DNA of 64,000 nucleotides from NCBI RefSeq assembly GCF_004010055.1, contig NZ_RQVT01000025.1, forward strand, positions 1 through 64,000, in the 5' to 3' direction. The notes under the pieces were generated by a model that was not told the DNA's origin, searched no databases, and saw only the letters and a list, made by a program, of their open reading frames with translations. Source of the DNA: Psychroflexus aestuariivivens. Lineage in GTDB: Bacteria; Bacteroidota; Bacteroidia; Flavobacteriales; Flavobacteriaceae. The translations under genes and the position numbers were made by a program. Shown in pieces: positions 17,315-25,954 of the stretch (position 1 is its first letter; the number at the start of each line of letters is the position of its first letter).

Positions 17315-18697
17315 TTATCTATCTCTATTTAAATCTAAGGCATTACCTAAGAAATCTTGTACAATTCGGAATCCTATGTAACTTCTAGCTGAATCCGCAT
17401 ATTCATAATCTCTTGTACTCACTTGTAAGAAATAGCTTACATCTTTCCAAGATCCACCACGAATCACTTTTCTTAAATTATCCTTATTATTTACGTTCGG
17501 GCTCATTGGCGACATATATTCGTATGATGCTGGATCATAAGAAGTATTAACCCATTCAGCCACATTTCCTGACATATTATAAAGCCCATAATCATTTGGC
17601 CTATAAGAGTCAGCCTCTGCTGTATACAACACTTCATCAGCAGCATAATCACCTCTCATTGGTTTGAAATTTGCTAAGAAACAGGCACGATCGTCTTTAG
17701 TATAAGGACCACCCCACGGATAGGTCGCGGACTCAATTCCACCTCGAGCAGCATATTCCCATTCAGCTTCAGATGGTAATCTAAACATATTTGACCTTGA
17801 CTCCCCGATTTCTCTTCTGAAATCGTTCAAATGCTTGGTTCTCCAATTTGCAAAAGCTTTAGCTTGCTTCCAAGTCACACCGACAACAGGATAATTATCA
17901 AAAGCAGTATGCGCAAAGTAGTCATTATGCATTGGCTCATTATAAGAATAATTGAAATCTCTTACCCAAACTGTTGTGTCTGGATAAACTTCAACCTCTT
18001 CTTCAGTTACATTACTAGATCTGTCCTCGCTTTCTCTTGCAGCAGCTTCAGTATCCATAGTTTTGTAACTGTACTTGAATTTCGTAACATCCAACATTCT
18101 TTCACCATTGAAAGATTGATCGTTAGACAAATAAAACTCATCCATTACCATTACGTAAGATTCGTCAGGATACTCAGATGTTTCCCAAATAATATCAACA
18201 TCCCAGTTTAACTGCTGATCCATTGGATCATAGTGTCTTGAGAATTCTTGATATGGCGTTAGGTTCTGATTTTGATTCCCTCCACCTTGGTTATCCGCAT
18301 TTTGGAAAGCAAAGTCTTGGATGGTTCTATTTCTACCACCTCCTTGACCTCCACCGTTTCCTCCAGCAAGCTCAGCCTCTTCAGCAAGTCTCTGTCTAAC
18401 AACTGAATCTCTGACTCTATGAACAAACTGTCTATACTCAGAGTTTGTAATTTCCGTTTCATCCATATAAAAAGAAGGCACAGTCACTGTTTTGGTTGGT
18501 GCATTTTCTAAACCGGCAATATCATCATCAGCTTTACCCATAATAAAAGAGCCGCCGGGCACCAACACCATTCCATATGGTTTTTCAGGAAACCACTTTT
18601 TTCCTTCAACACCAACTAATTGACCTCTATCAGAGTTACCACAGCTGGTTAGAACAATAGCTATTAAAAATAGCTGTAAATAATTTTTCATTTCCAT
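17315..18697 (-). CDS. gldK: Type IX secretion lipoprotein GldK
   Basis: An outer-membrane lipoprotein with the formylglycine-generating-enzyme-like (FGE/sulfatase-modifying) fold that forms the ring with GldN. The start is placed at ATG 18695-18697 (or 18689-18691), which gives a signal peptide with lipobox LTSC (Cys19). A longer frame from 18736 would put 13 extra residues before it. The FGE domain opens with GMVLVPGGSFIMGK and closes with KVIRGGSWKDVSYFLQVSTRDYEYADSARSYIGFRIV (read in parts). A Gly/Asn-rich low-complexity segment (codons around 18260-18372) interrupts the domain. First gene of gldKLMN. Confidence 0.95.
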   Translation of the reverse strand: MEMKNYLQLFLIAIVLTSCGNSDRGQLVGVEGKKWFPEKPYGMVLVPGGSFIMGKADDDIAGLENAPTKTVTVPSFYMDETEITNSEYRQFVHRVRDSVVRQRLAEEAELAGGNGGGQGGGRNRTIQDFAFQNADNQGGGNQNQNLTPYQEFSRHYDPMDQQLNWDVDIIWETSEYPDESYVMVMDEFYLSNDQSFNGERMLDVTKFKYSYKTMDTEAAARESEDRSSNVTEEEVEVYPDTTVWVRDFNYSYNEPMHNDYFAHTAFDNYPVVGVTWKQAKAFANWRTKHLNDFRREIGESRSNMFRLPSEAEWEYAARGGIESATYPWGGPYTKDDRACFLANFKPMRGDYAADEVLYTAEADSYRPNDYGLYNMSGNVAEWVNTSYDPASYEYMSPMSPNVNNKDNLRKVIRGGSWKDVSYFLQVSTRDYEYADSARSYIGFRIVQDFLGNALDLNRDR

Positions 18698-18723
18698 AAA
18701 ACTAAATCTTATGTTTTGGGGCG

Positions 18724-18754
18724 TAAACCTATTCAATTAATTACAAATAAACAA
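18724..18754 (-). promoter_or_regulatory. Candidate promoter of gldKLMN
   Basis: On the minus strand TTG (18752-18754) is followed after 20 nt by TAGGTTTA (18724-18731). That is one mismatch (final G to A) from TAnnTTTG at near-ideal spacing, about 27 nt before the chosen gldK ATG. This is a plausible but imperfect match. Confidence 0.4.
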
Positions 18755-18790
18755 TTTTTTTCTTAACAATCACTTAAAAAAAGTACACTT

Positions 18791-19954
18791 TTAAAGTAAA
18801 TTCTTATATTTAGCATTTAACCAGCGTTCTGGAACAACTGAATTGCAAGCATCTATATAATCTTTTTTATCGCATGCTAATAACGAAGCCTTATTAAGAT
18901 TATTATCAACATCTTTAGCTGAAGGAATTTCCATCCACCAACGATTAGATTTTTCACTTTTAAAGAACACTAATATCTCATCAGATATAGGAACGCTATA
19001 CTTAGTAATGTTATTGTTAGCTTCTGAAATATTTTCTGTAAGTCGCAAATTAAAACCTTCAAAAAAATACCACAATGTTTGTGCTATCAAATTTACGAAA
19101 TTTTCTGATTTCATTATAGACTGAATTTCATACAAACCAAAACTTGTCAATTTTTCGCTCATTCCTGCATATCTCGACAATGCACAAAACTCAAAAGTGC
19201 TGAATCCATTTGGCATAAAATGAGATGCTTCGCCAAGTTCTGAAGTTTTTATGCTTGTCACATCGATGCTAAGCAAATCTGAATCTCTCAGCACAGGCTC
19301 TGCTCTTTTCAAATCATTTTTTAAAACCCCAAGACGCAGGGCGTCAAAAAATAATTTGTCCATTAAGTCAATTTCTTCTTGAGGAGATAGGAATGTTTGA
19401 TATCCCAAATTCGCATAATTGAACATATTATACGGCTCATCAACTATCATTTTACCAACATAGGATTGTCCATTCATAGGCATATCTGAATTACCTAAAT
19501 CAAACTTGTGATCTACAGTTGACAAGTTGACCATATATTTTATGCCATCATATGCACGATATTGAGCAAAGGTCAAATCCTGACTTCCACCCAGAATAAT
19601 TGGAACTATATTTTTTTTTAATAATTCTGAAACTAAAGATTTTAATGCATATTCTGTGTCTGAAGTTTCAGCACCAGGTTGAATATCACCTAAATCTAAA
19701 ATACTTGTCTTCCAGTTTCCAATAAAAAGCTTATAAAGCGCCTTTCTAATATCATTGAAACAAAAATCAGACTTTTGCTCATATAGGCTATTTCTAGCTT
19801 CTGCCACACAAACAATTGCAATATCAAAACCTTCTATTTCATCCTCGTCAATATCGTTGTAAAAACTAACAATACCAGAAAGTGTTTGGCCTGAAAAATT
19901 CTTGATTTCAGATTTTACATTTTCATCAATTGGATTTAAAAAATCAAATCCCAT
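18791..19954 (-). CDS. Arginase-fold protein with degenerate metal site
   Basis: A 387-aa ureohydrolase-fold protein of the kind often annotated formimidoylglutamase in Flavobacteria. The three arginase metal motifs can be aligned but are eroded. The GGxH motif reads GGSQD, with Gln125 for His. The DAHxD motif reads DHKFD, with Asp148 and Asp152 kept but Lys150 in the His position. The SFDVD motif reads SIDVT, with Asp231 kept and Thr233 for Asp. A binuclear Mn centre is therefore unlikely and catalysis is doubtful. It starts 2 nt after the topA stop and is probably co-transcribed with topA. No histidine-degradation genes are nearby, so the formimidoylglutamase name is not supported. Confidence 0.8.
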   Translation of the reverse strand: MGFDFLNPIDENVKSEIKNFSGQTLSGIVSFYNDIDEDEIEGFDIAIVCVAEARNSLYEQKSDFCFNDIRKALYKLFIGNWKTSILDLGDIQPGAETSDTEYALKSLVSELLKKNIVPIILGGSQDLTFAQYRAYDGIKYMVNLSTVDHKFDLGNSDMPMNGQSYVGKMIVDEPYNMFNYANLGYQTFLSPQEEIDLMDKLFFDALRLGVLKNDLKRAEPVLRDSDLLSIDVTSIKTSELGEASHFMPNGFSTFEFCALSRYAGMSEKLTSFGLYEIQSIMKSENFVNLIAQTLWYFFEGFNLRLTENISEANNNITKYSVPISDEILVFFKSEKSNRWWMEIPSAKDVDNNLNKASLLACDKKDYIDACNSVVPERWLNAKYKNLL

Positions 19955-19956
19955 TT

Positions 19957-22506
19957 TTATTTAGAGTTCTTTTTAGTTGAAGACTTTTTTGTAGTCGTTT
20001 TTTTGCTTGTCGTTTTCTTCTTCGTTGCTGTTTTCTTTTTTGCAGGTTTCTTTTTGGATTTAGTATTTTTCTCCAAAATCGCTTTCACTTCATCTAAAGT
20101 CAAAGCTTCTGCATCGGTAGTTTTAGGGAGCTCAACTTTTGTTTTCCCTTTAGAAACTTTAAATCTTCCCCAGCGTGCTTTTTCTACTTTAATACCTTCA
20201 TCTTCCCAATGATGAATCAATTTGTCTTTTTCTTTTTGAATTTTATCTTCAATTAATTCAACAATATCCTTGTCTGACAAATTATCGAAGTCATATTTTT
20301 TATTCACATTTATAAACATGCCGTCCCATTTCAAATATGGACCGAAACGTCCTACTCCTTTCTGAACACCTTTGTCTTTATAATAGTAAATTGGTTCTTC
20401 TGCTTTTTCTTTAGCTTTGATTAGCTCTATTGCACGATCGTAAGATACATCAAGCGGATCTTCGCCTTTATCAAGGGAGACAAACTTTTTACCGAAACGA
20501 ACATAAGGACCATAACGTCCTATATTTGCTTCAACTTCTTCATCCTTGTATTCGCCAAGTTTTTTAGGAAGCTTAAACAAGTCCATAGCTTCTTCATATG
20601 TCACCGAAGCTAAAGTTTGCTCTGGTTTTAAACTCGCAAACCTGGGTTTTTCGTCATCTTCTACAGAACCAATCTGAACCATCGGACCGAATTTCCCTAA
20701 TCTAGCACTTACTGGTTTTCCTGTTTCGGGATCTTTTCCTAGAATTCTTTCCCCAACTTCACGTTCAGCATTTTCTGCTACATCTAAAACATTTGGATGA
20801 AAATGAATATAGAAATCCTTCATCACTTTTGTCCATTTGGCATTTCCTTCAGCAACTTCATCGAAATCTTGCTCCAATTTAGCTGTAAAATTATAATCCA
20901 AAATACCTTTAAAATGTTTTACAAGAAAATCGTTTACAACCATTCCAACATCAGTAGGCACCAATTTACCCTTGTCGCTCCCAACTTTTTCTGAAAGCGT
21001 TTTGGTTTTTATATCATCATTTTTGAAAGTGTACTGAACATATTCTCTTTCAGTTCCGTCAACATTTCCCTTTTCAATATATTTTCTATTTTGAATTGTT
21101 GAAATGGTCGGCGCATATGTTGATGGTCTTCCAATTCCTAATTCTTCTAATTTCTTTACCAAAGAGGCTTCTGTATATCTCGATGGCGGACGTGTATATC
21201 GTTCTGTCGCCTGAATATAATCGTTGGTCAAGTTTTCACCGACCGACATCGCTGGCAACAAACCACTATTTTGTTCCTCATCATCGTCATCTTTGCCTTC
21301 CAGATAAACTTTCAAAAAGCCATCAAATTTCACAACTTCACCATTTGCTGTGAATTGACGATCGTCTTTGTCTGAGGAAATTTTGACATTTGTGCGCTCT
21401 AACTCTGCATCGCTCATTTGTGAAGCAATACCGCGTTTCCAAATTAATTCATACAAACGTTGTTGATCCCGTTCTGCATCGATTTGGTGCGAGGCAAAAT
21501 TTGTTGGACGAATTGCTTCGTGAGCTTCTTGTGCACCTTTTGACTTTCCTTTATAATTTCTTGCTTTATGGTATTTGTTTCCATAAGCGTTATCGATTTC
21601 ATCTTTAGCACTTTCTTTAGCTTGTGATGATAAATTCACACTATCCGTTCTCATGTAAGTGATATGACCAGCTTCGTACAAACGTTGCGCCATATTCATA
21701 GTTTTACTCACAGAGAAATACAATTTTCTCGCTGCTTCCTGTTGCAAAGTAGAGGTCGTAAATGGTGGCGCAGGCGATTTTTTAGCTGGTTTTTTGGTTA
21801 AATCATCAACTGTAAACTTAGCTTGCTTTTGGGAATCTAGAAAAGATTCTACCTCTTCTTTAGATTTTAGATTTTTAGGTAACTTAGCTTTGAAAGCATC
21901 ACCTTTACTCGTTTTGAATTGTGCGTCGACCCTAAAAGAAGCCTCCGGAGAAAAATCTATAATCTCGCGTTCACGCTCCACAATTAATCTTACTGAAACT
22001 GACTGAACACGCCCAGCAGACAAGCCACCTTTCACTTTTCGCCATAAAATTGGCGACAATTCGTAACCGACCAAACGGTCTAAAATTCGTCGAGCTTTTT
22101 GGGCGTCGACCAAATTATAATCTATTTCACGTGGATTTTCAATAGCACGCTGAATAGCAGTTTTTGTGATTTCAGAAAAAACAATACGTTTTGTTTTGTC
22201 TTTTTTTAAATCCAATTCATCTGCTAAATGCCAAGCAATGGCTTCTCCTTCTCGATCCTCATCACTGGCAAGCCAGACCATTTCAGAATCTTTCGCCATC
22301 TTGCTAAGTTTCCTTACTACATCTTTCTTATCTTTATTGACAATGTATTTCGGCTTAAAATCATTATCAACATCCACTCCCAATTCTTTGGATGGTAAGT
22401 CAGCGATGTGCCCAAAACTAGACGCTACTTTATAGTCTTTTCCAAGAAATTTTTCTATAGTTTTAGCTTTGGCCGGTGACTCAACTATTACAAGATTTTT
22501 TGCCAT
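19957..22506 (-). CDS. topA: DNA topoisomerase I
   Basis: Type IA topoisomerase of 849 aa that relaxes negative supercoils. The Toprim domain begins at residue 3 (NLVIVESPAKAKTIEKFLG), with acidic DEDREGEAIAWHL. The catalytic Tyr lies in GHITYMRTDSVNLS. The C-terminal region holds four glycine-aromatic repeats (RLGKFGPMVQIG, NIGRYGPYVRFG, GVGRFGPYLKWDG, ARWGRFKVSKG) in place of the Cys4 zinc fingers of E. coli TopA, then ends in a Lys/Thr/Ser-rich tail of about 45 residues that likely binds DNA non-specifically. It is divergent from miaB and followed closely by the arginase-fold gene. Confidence 0.97.
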   Translation of the reverse strand: MAKNLVIVESPAKAKTIEKFLGKDYKVASSFGHIADLPSKELGVDVDNDFKPKYIVNKDKKDVVRKLSKMAKDSEMVWLASDEDREGEAIAWHLADELDLKKDKTKRIVFSEITKTAIQRAIENPREIDYNLVDAQKARRILDRLVGYELSPILWRKVKGGLSAGRVQSVSVRLIVEREREIIDFSPEASFRVDAQFKTSKGDAFKAKLPKNLKSKEEVESFLDSQKQAKFTVDDLTKKPAKKSPAPPFTTSTLQQEAARKLYFSVSKTMNMAQRLYEAGHITYMRTDSVNLSSQAKESAKDEIDNAYGNKYHKARNYKGKSKGAQEAHEAIRPTNFASHQIDAERDQQRLYELIWKRGIASQMSDAELERTNVKISSDKDDRQFTANGEVVKFDGFLKVYLEGKDDDDEEQNSGLLPAMSVGENLTNDYIQATERYTRPPSRYTEASLVKKLEELGIGRPSTYAPTISTIQNRKYIEKGNVDGTEREYVQYTFKNDDIKTKTLSEKVGSDKGKLVPTDVGMVVNDFLVKHFKGILDYNFTAKLEQDFDEVAEGNAKWTKVMKDFYIHFHPNVLDVAENAEREVGERILGKDPETGKPVSARLGKFGPMVQIGSVEDDEKPRFASLKPEQTLASVTYEEAMDLFKLPKKLGEYKDEEVEANIGRYGPYVRFGKKFVSLDKGEDPLDVSYDRAIELIKAKEKAEEPIYYYKDKGVQKGVGRFGPYLKWDGMFINVNKKYDFDNLSDKDIVELIEDKIQKEKDKLIHHWEDEGIKVEKARWGRFKVSKGKTKVELPKTTDAEALTLDEVKAILEKNTKSKKKPAKKKTATKKKTTSKKTTTKKSSTKKNSK

Positions 22507-22527
22507 TTAATTTTAATTTTATGATTG

Positions 22528-22535
22528 CAAAAGTA
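22528..22535 (-). promoter_or_regulatory. -7 element of topA promoter
   Basis: The minus strand reads TACTTTTG, a full match to TAnnTTTG, 21 nt before the topA ATG. No exact TTG occurs 19 nt upstream (TTC is there), so the upstream element is weak. Confidence 0.5.
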
Positions 22536-22675
22536 TACGAATTTTTTGATTTGAATTTTAGAATGAATTTAAAGTGAAAATTTACACCTCCGAAAACTCT
22601 TCATAATATTTCAAAAACAGCATTCAAATTGGTTTCAATTTTACATCAAAAAAATGAAATCTGCAAAATGACACT

Positions 22676-22705
22676 TTGTCAGTTTTTTCATTAAATGTAT
22701 CTTTG
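22676..22705 (+). promoter_or_regulatory. Promoter of miaB operon
   Basis: TTG (22676-22678), 19 nt, then TATCTTTG (22698-22705): a perfect Bacteroidota consensus promoter. Transcription would begin near 22712, twelve nt before the ATG at 22724. This also shows that the upstream in-frame TTG at 22676 is promoter sequence and not a start codon. Confidence 0.85.
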
Positions 22706-22723
22706 TCAAAATTTTTAATACAG

Positions 22724-24172
22724 ATGGAGAAGGTTATTGATGAAAGTGTGCAAGGCCAAACACTTGTGCAAGACAAACAAGAACAAAATCATAAAAAACT
22801 TTATATAGAAAGTTATGGTTGCCAGATGAATTTCAGCGATAGTGAAATTGTGGCTTCTATTCTTCAAAAAAACGGTTTCAACACTACCAATGAACTTATT
22901 GAAGCTGATTTGGTTTTGGTAAATACTTGCTCTATTCGTGACAAAGCAGAGCAAACAGTTAGAAAACGATTGGAAAAATACAACGCTGTCAAAAAACACA
23001 ATCCTAAAATGAAAGTTGGCGTTTTGGGTTGCATGGCAGAACGATTGAAAAGCAAATTTTTGGAAGAAGAAAAAATAGTTGATTTGGTTGTTGGACCAGA
23101 TGCCTACAAAGATTTACCTAACCTTATTGAAGAAGTGGAAAGTGGCAGAAATGCCATGAATGTTATCTTGTCTAAAGAAGAAACTTACGGAGATATTTCT
23201 CCAGTACGATTGCAAAGCAATGGCGTTTCAGCTTTTGTTTCTATAACAAGAGGATGCGACAATATGTGTACATTTTGTGTGGTTCCATTCACGCGAGGTC
23301 GCGAGCGCAGCAGAGATCCAAAAAGCATTATTGATGAAGTCAACGATTTATGGAGCAAAGGTTTTAAGGAAATCACCTTGCTTGGTCAAAATGTGGACAG
23401 CTATTTATGGTATGGTGGTGGTTTGAAAAAAGATTTCAAAAAAGCCTCACCAATTCAACAAGCAACAGCAGTCAATTTTGCCAACTTGCTCGAAATGGTT
23501 GCCAAAGCACAGCCTAAAATGCGAATTCGCTTTTCAACATCCAATCCGCAAGACATGACTATAGATGTTATTGAAAGCATGGCCAAATACGATAATATTT
23601 GTAACTATATTCATTTGCCAGTACAAAGTGGAAGTGATAGGGTTTTGAAAAAAATGAATCGTTTGCACACTCGTGAAGAATACTTTCAGCTTATTGAAAA
23701 TATTAGAACTCGAATTCCAGATTGTGGTATTTCGCAAGACATGATTGCTGGATTCCCATCAGAAACTGAAGCCGACCACCAAGACACGATTTCTTTAATG
23801 GAACACGTAAAATACGATTTTGGTTTTATGTTTACTTATTCAGAAAGGCCAGGAACACTTGGTGCCAAAAAATTTAAAGACGATGTTCCTGAAGCCACTA
23901 AGAAAAGACGACTTCAAGAAATTATAGATTTACAGCAAAAACACTCCAGATTCAGAACGGAGCAACATCTTGGTAAAATCCAAGAAGTACTCATAGAAAA
24001 AGAATCTAAAAAATCTGATTTGCAATGGAGTGGCAGAAACGCCCAGTCTACAACGGTAGTTTTCCCGAAAGAACATTATAAAGTTGGTGATTATGTGATG
24101 GTTGAAATGAAAGATTGCACAAGTGCTACATTAATCGGCGAAGCTGTTGGCTACGGTCCAATGCAAGCCTAA
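22724..24172 (+). CDS. miaB: tRNA-2-methylthio-N6-dimethylallyladenosine synthase MiaB
   Basis: A radical-SAM methylthiotransferase that adds a methylthio group to i6A37 of tRNAs reading UNN codons. The N-terminal UPF0004 domain has its three cluster Cys ([35 protein letters not shown]). The radical-SAM motif CxxxCxxC appears as [12 protein letters not shown], followed by [10 protein letters not shown]-terminal TRAM domain ([20 protein letters not shown] onward) completes it. The start is set at ATG 22724 (482 aa) because the longer frame begins inside the promoter. First gene of a plus-strand unit leading through secG. Confidence 0.96.
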   Translation: MEKVIDESVQGQTLVQDKQEQNHKKLYIESYGCQMNFSDSEIVASILQKNGFNTTNELIEADLVLVNTCSIRDKAEQTVRKRLEKYNAVKKHNPKMKVGVLGCMAERLKSKFLEEEKIVDLVVGPDAYKDLPNLIEEVESGRNAMNVILSKEETYGDISPVRLQSNGVSAFVSITRGCDNMCTFCVVPFTRGRERSRDPKSIIDEVNDLWSKGFKEITLLGQNVDSYLWYGGGLKKDFKKASPIQQATAVNFANLLEMVAKAQPKMRIRFSTSNPQDMTIDVIESMAKYDNICNYIHLPVQSGSDRVLKKMNRLHTREEYFQLIENIRTRIPDCGISQDMIAGFPSETEADHQDTISLMEHVKYDFGFMFTYSERPGTLGAKKFKDDVPEATKKRRLQEIIDLQQKHSRFRTEQHLGKIQEVLIEKESKKSDLQWSGRNAQSTTVVFPKEHYKVGDYVMVEMKDCTSATLIGEAVGYGPMQA

Positions 24173-24182
24173 AATATTTTTT

Positions 24183-25457
24183 ATGGAATCTCCACAAGCC
24201 ATCAAACAACGTTTTGAAATCATAGGAAACGACCCTAGCCTAAACCGTGCGATTGAAAAATCGATTCGCGTTGCACCAACTGATATTTCTGTCTTGGTCA
24301 CAGGCGAAAGTGGTGTTGGAAAAGAAAGTTTACCTAAAATAATTCACGCTTTATCTCACAGAAAACACGCCAAATATATTGCAGTCAACTGCGGCGCTAT
24401 TCCTGAAGGGACGATAGATAGTGAATTGTTCGGTCATGAAAAAGGCGCATTTACTGGCGCTAATCAAGCACGGGACGGCTATTTCAAAGAAGCCGACGGA
24501 GGTACAATTTTTTTGGATGAAGTTGGTGAATTACCATTGACCACACAAGTCCGTTTGCTAAGGGTTTTGGAAAACGGAGAATTTATGAAGGTCGGTTCTT
24601 CACAAGTTCAGAAAACTAATGTCAGAATTGTAGCGGCAACCAACGTGAATATGCTGAAAGCAATCAAAGACAATAAATTTAGAGAAGATTTATATTATAG
24701 ATTGAATACAGTTGAAATCAATTTGTCGCCATTACGGGAAAGACGCTCAGACATACATTTGTTATTCAGAAAATTTGCTTCGGATTTCGCTACGAAATAC
24801 AAAATGCCCACTATCCGATTGACAGACAAAGCCATTAAGGCTTTGGAAAACTGCAGTTGGCCAGGAAATATTCGCCAGTTAAGGAACGTCACAGAGCAAA
24901 TTTCTGTTTTGGAAACCAGTAGAGAAGTTGACGAAGAAACTTTGTATCAATACTTGCCAAAAAACAGTTCAAACTTGCCGTCGGTAATTTCAGAACAAAA
25001 AAGCAGCAAAAATGATTTCAGTAATGAAAGAGAAATTTTGTACAAAGTGCTTTTTGATATGAAAAATGATCTGAATGATTTGAAGAAGTTAACCTTAGAG
25101 TTAATGGAAAAAGAAGACGACGAAAAATTCAAAAAAGAAAATCAAGGCCTGATTGAAAAAGTATATGGCAACGACGATGAAGACAACCGATTTACAGATG
25201 AAAGTCCGGCAGACCAGTTAGAGATTCTTCAAGTTCCTGACTATAAAAAACAACAAACCAAAGCTATAGAAACAGAAGATTCTTACGATTATGCGGAAGA
25301 TATTGAGGAAGAAGAAACGCTTTCCTTGCAAGACAAAGAAGTAGAACTCATTAAAAAATCTTTGGAACGTCATCAGGGTCGAAGAAAACCTGCCTCCGAT
25401 GAATTAGGCATTAGCGAGCGCACCTTGTACCGAAAAATCAAACAATACAATTTATGA
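24183..25457 (+). CDS. Sigma-54-dependent transcriptional activator
   Basis: An AAA+ activator of RpoN-dependent promoters, 424 aa from ATG 24183. Near the N-terminus it enters the AAA+ domain directly: Walker A GESGVGKE, the sigma-54-contact loop GAFTGA, Walker B GTIFLDEVGE, and the arginine-finger region (YYRLNTVEINLSPLRERRSDI). A variable acidic linker follows (about 275-375), then a Fis-type helix-turn-helix at the end (ASDELGISERTLYRKIKQYNL, last about 35 residues). There is no receiver or GAF sensor domain, so control must come through abundance, partner proteins or the linker. The gene begins 10 nt after miaB, and its stop overlaps the start of the LptE-like gene. Confidence 0.93.
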   Translation: MESPQAIKQRFEIIGNDPSLNRAIEKSIRVAPTDISVLVTGESGVGKESLPKIIHALSHRKHAKYIAVNCGAIPEGTIDSELFGHEKGAFTGANQARDGYFKEADGGTIFLDEVGELPLTTQVRLLRVLENGEFMKVGSSQVQKTNVRIVAATNVNMLKAIKDNKFREDLYYRLNTVEINLSPLRERRSDIHLLFRKFASDFATKYKMPTIRLTDKAIKALENCSWPGNIRQLRNVTEQISVLETSREVDEETLYQYLPKNSSNLPSVISEQKSSKNDFSNEREILYKVLFDMKNDLNDLKKLTLELMEKEDDEKFKKENQGLIEKVYGNDDEDNRFTDESPADQLEILQVPDYKKQQTKAIETEDSYDYAEDIEEEETLSLQDKEVELIKKSLERHQGRRKPASDELGISERTLYRKIKQYNL

Positions 25458-25954
25458 TGTCTAAAAAAATTATTGTTTTAATTAGTCTTTTCGCCTTAAC
25501 CTCATGCAAATATTACTCATTTACAGGAGCAGACATCGGCAATGCAGAAACATTTCAGGTAAATTACTTTCAGAACAATGCTCAATTAGTTGAACCTGGA
25601 ATAGACCGTGATTTTACACTTCAACTTCAAGATTTAATCCTAAGTCAAACCAGTTTGAGTTTAACCAATAGCAATGCAGATTTAATTTATGAGGGAGAAA
25701 TAACGAGATATTATGTTGCGCCAATGACCGCCACAGCAGACGATCGGGCTGCGCAAAACCGTTTAACCATTGAAGTTAATGTGCGATACTATAACACTTT
25801 GGAACCTGAAAAAGATTTTGAAAAAAAATTCTCTTTTTATTTTGATTTTCCTGCCAATCAGCAACTCACTGGGGCGACTAGAGATGAAGCTGTTACAGAA
25901 GTATTCACAAGAATCACCCAAGACATATTCAATGCTTCACTAACCAATTGGTAA
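25454..25954 (+). CDS. lptE: LptE-family outer-membrane lipoprotein
   Basis: A 166-aa lipoprotein: signal peptide MMSKKIIVLISLFALTSC with lipidated Cys18, then YYSFTGADIGNAETFQVNYF, which matches the start of Bacteroidota LptE proteins. LptE plugs the LptD barrel and helps place lipopolysaccharide in the outer leaflet. The domain has a beta-alpha-beta core with LQDLILSQTSLSLTNSNADL and the EGEITRYYVAPMTATADD strand. The ATG at 25454 overlaps the activator's TGA (ATGA), and a second ATG at 25457 is also possible. Its stop TAA shares an A with the next ATG. Assigned by family resemblance and conserved neighbours. Confidence 0.85.
   Translation: MMSKKIIVLISLFALTSCKYYSFTGADIGNAETFQVNYFQNNAQLVEPGIDRDFTLQLQDLILSQTSLSLTNSNADLIYEGEITRYYVAPMTATADDRAAQNRLTIEVNVRYYNTLEPEKDFEKKFSFYFDFPANQQLTGATRDEAVTEVFTRITQDIFNASLTNW

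Noticed and set aside
17831-18211. Plus-strand frame of 126 codons opposite gldK
   Set aside because: Low-quality antisense frame in a conserved coding region.
18791-19954. Formimidoylglutamase as a functional annotation
   Set aside because: Metal-binding residues are lost and no hut genes are adjacent, so only the fold is claimed.
22676-22723. Upstream TTG start for miaB
   Set aside because: It overlaps a perfect TTG-N19-TATCTTTG promoter; ATG at 22724 is the start.
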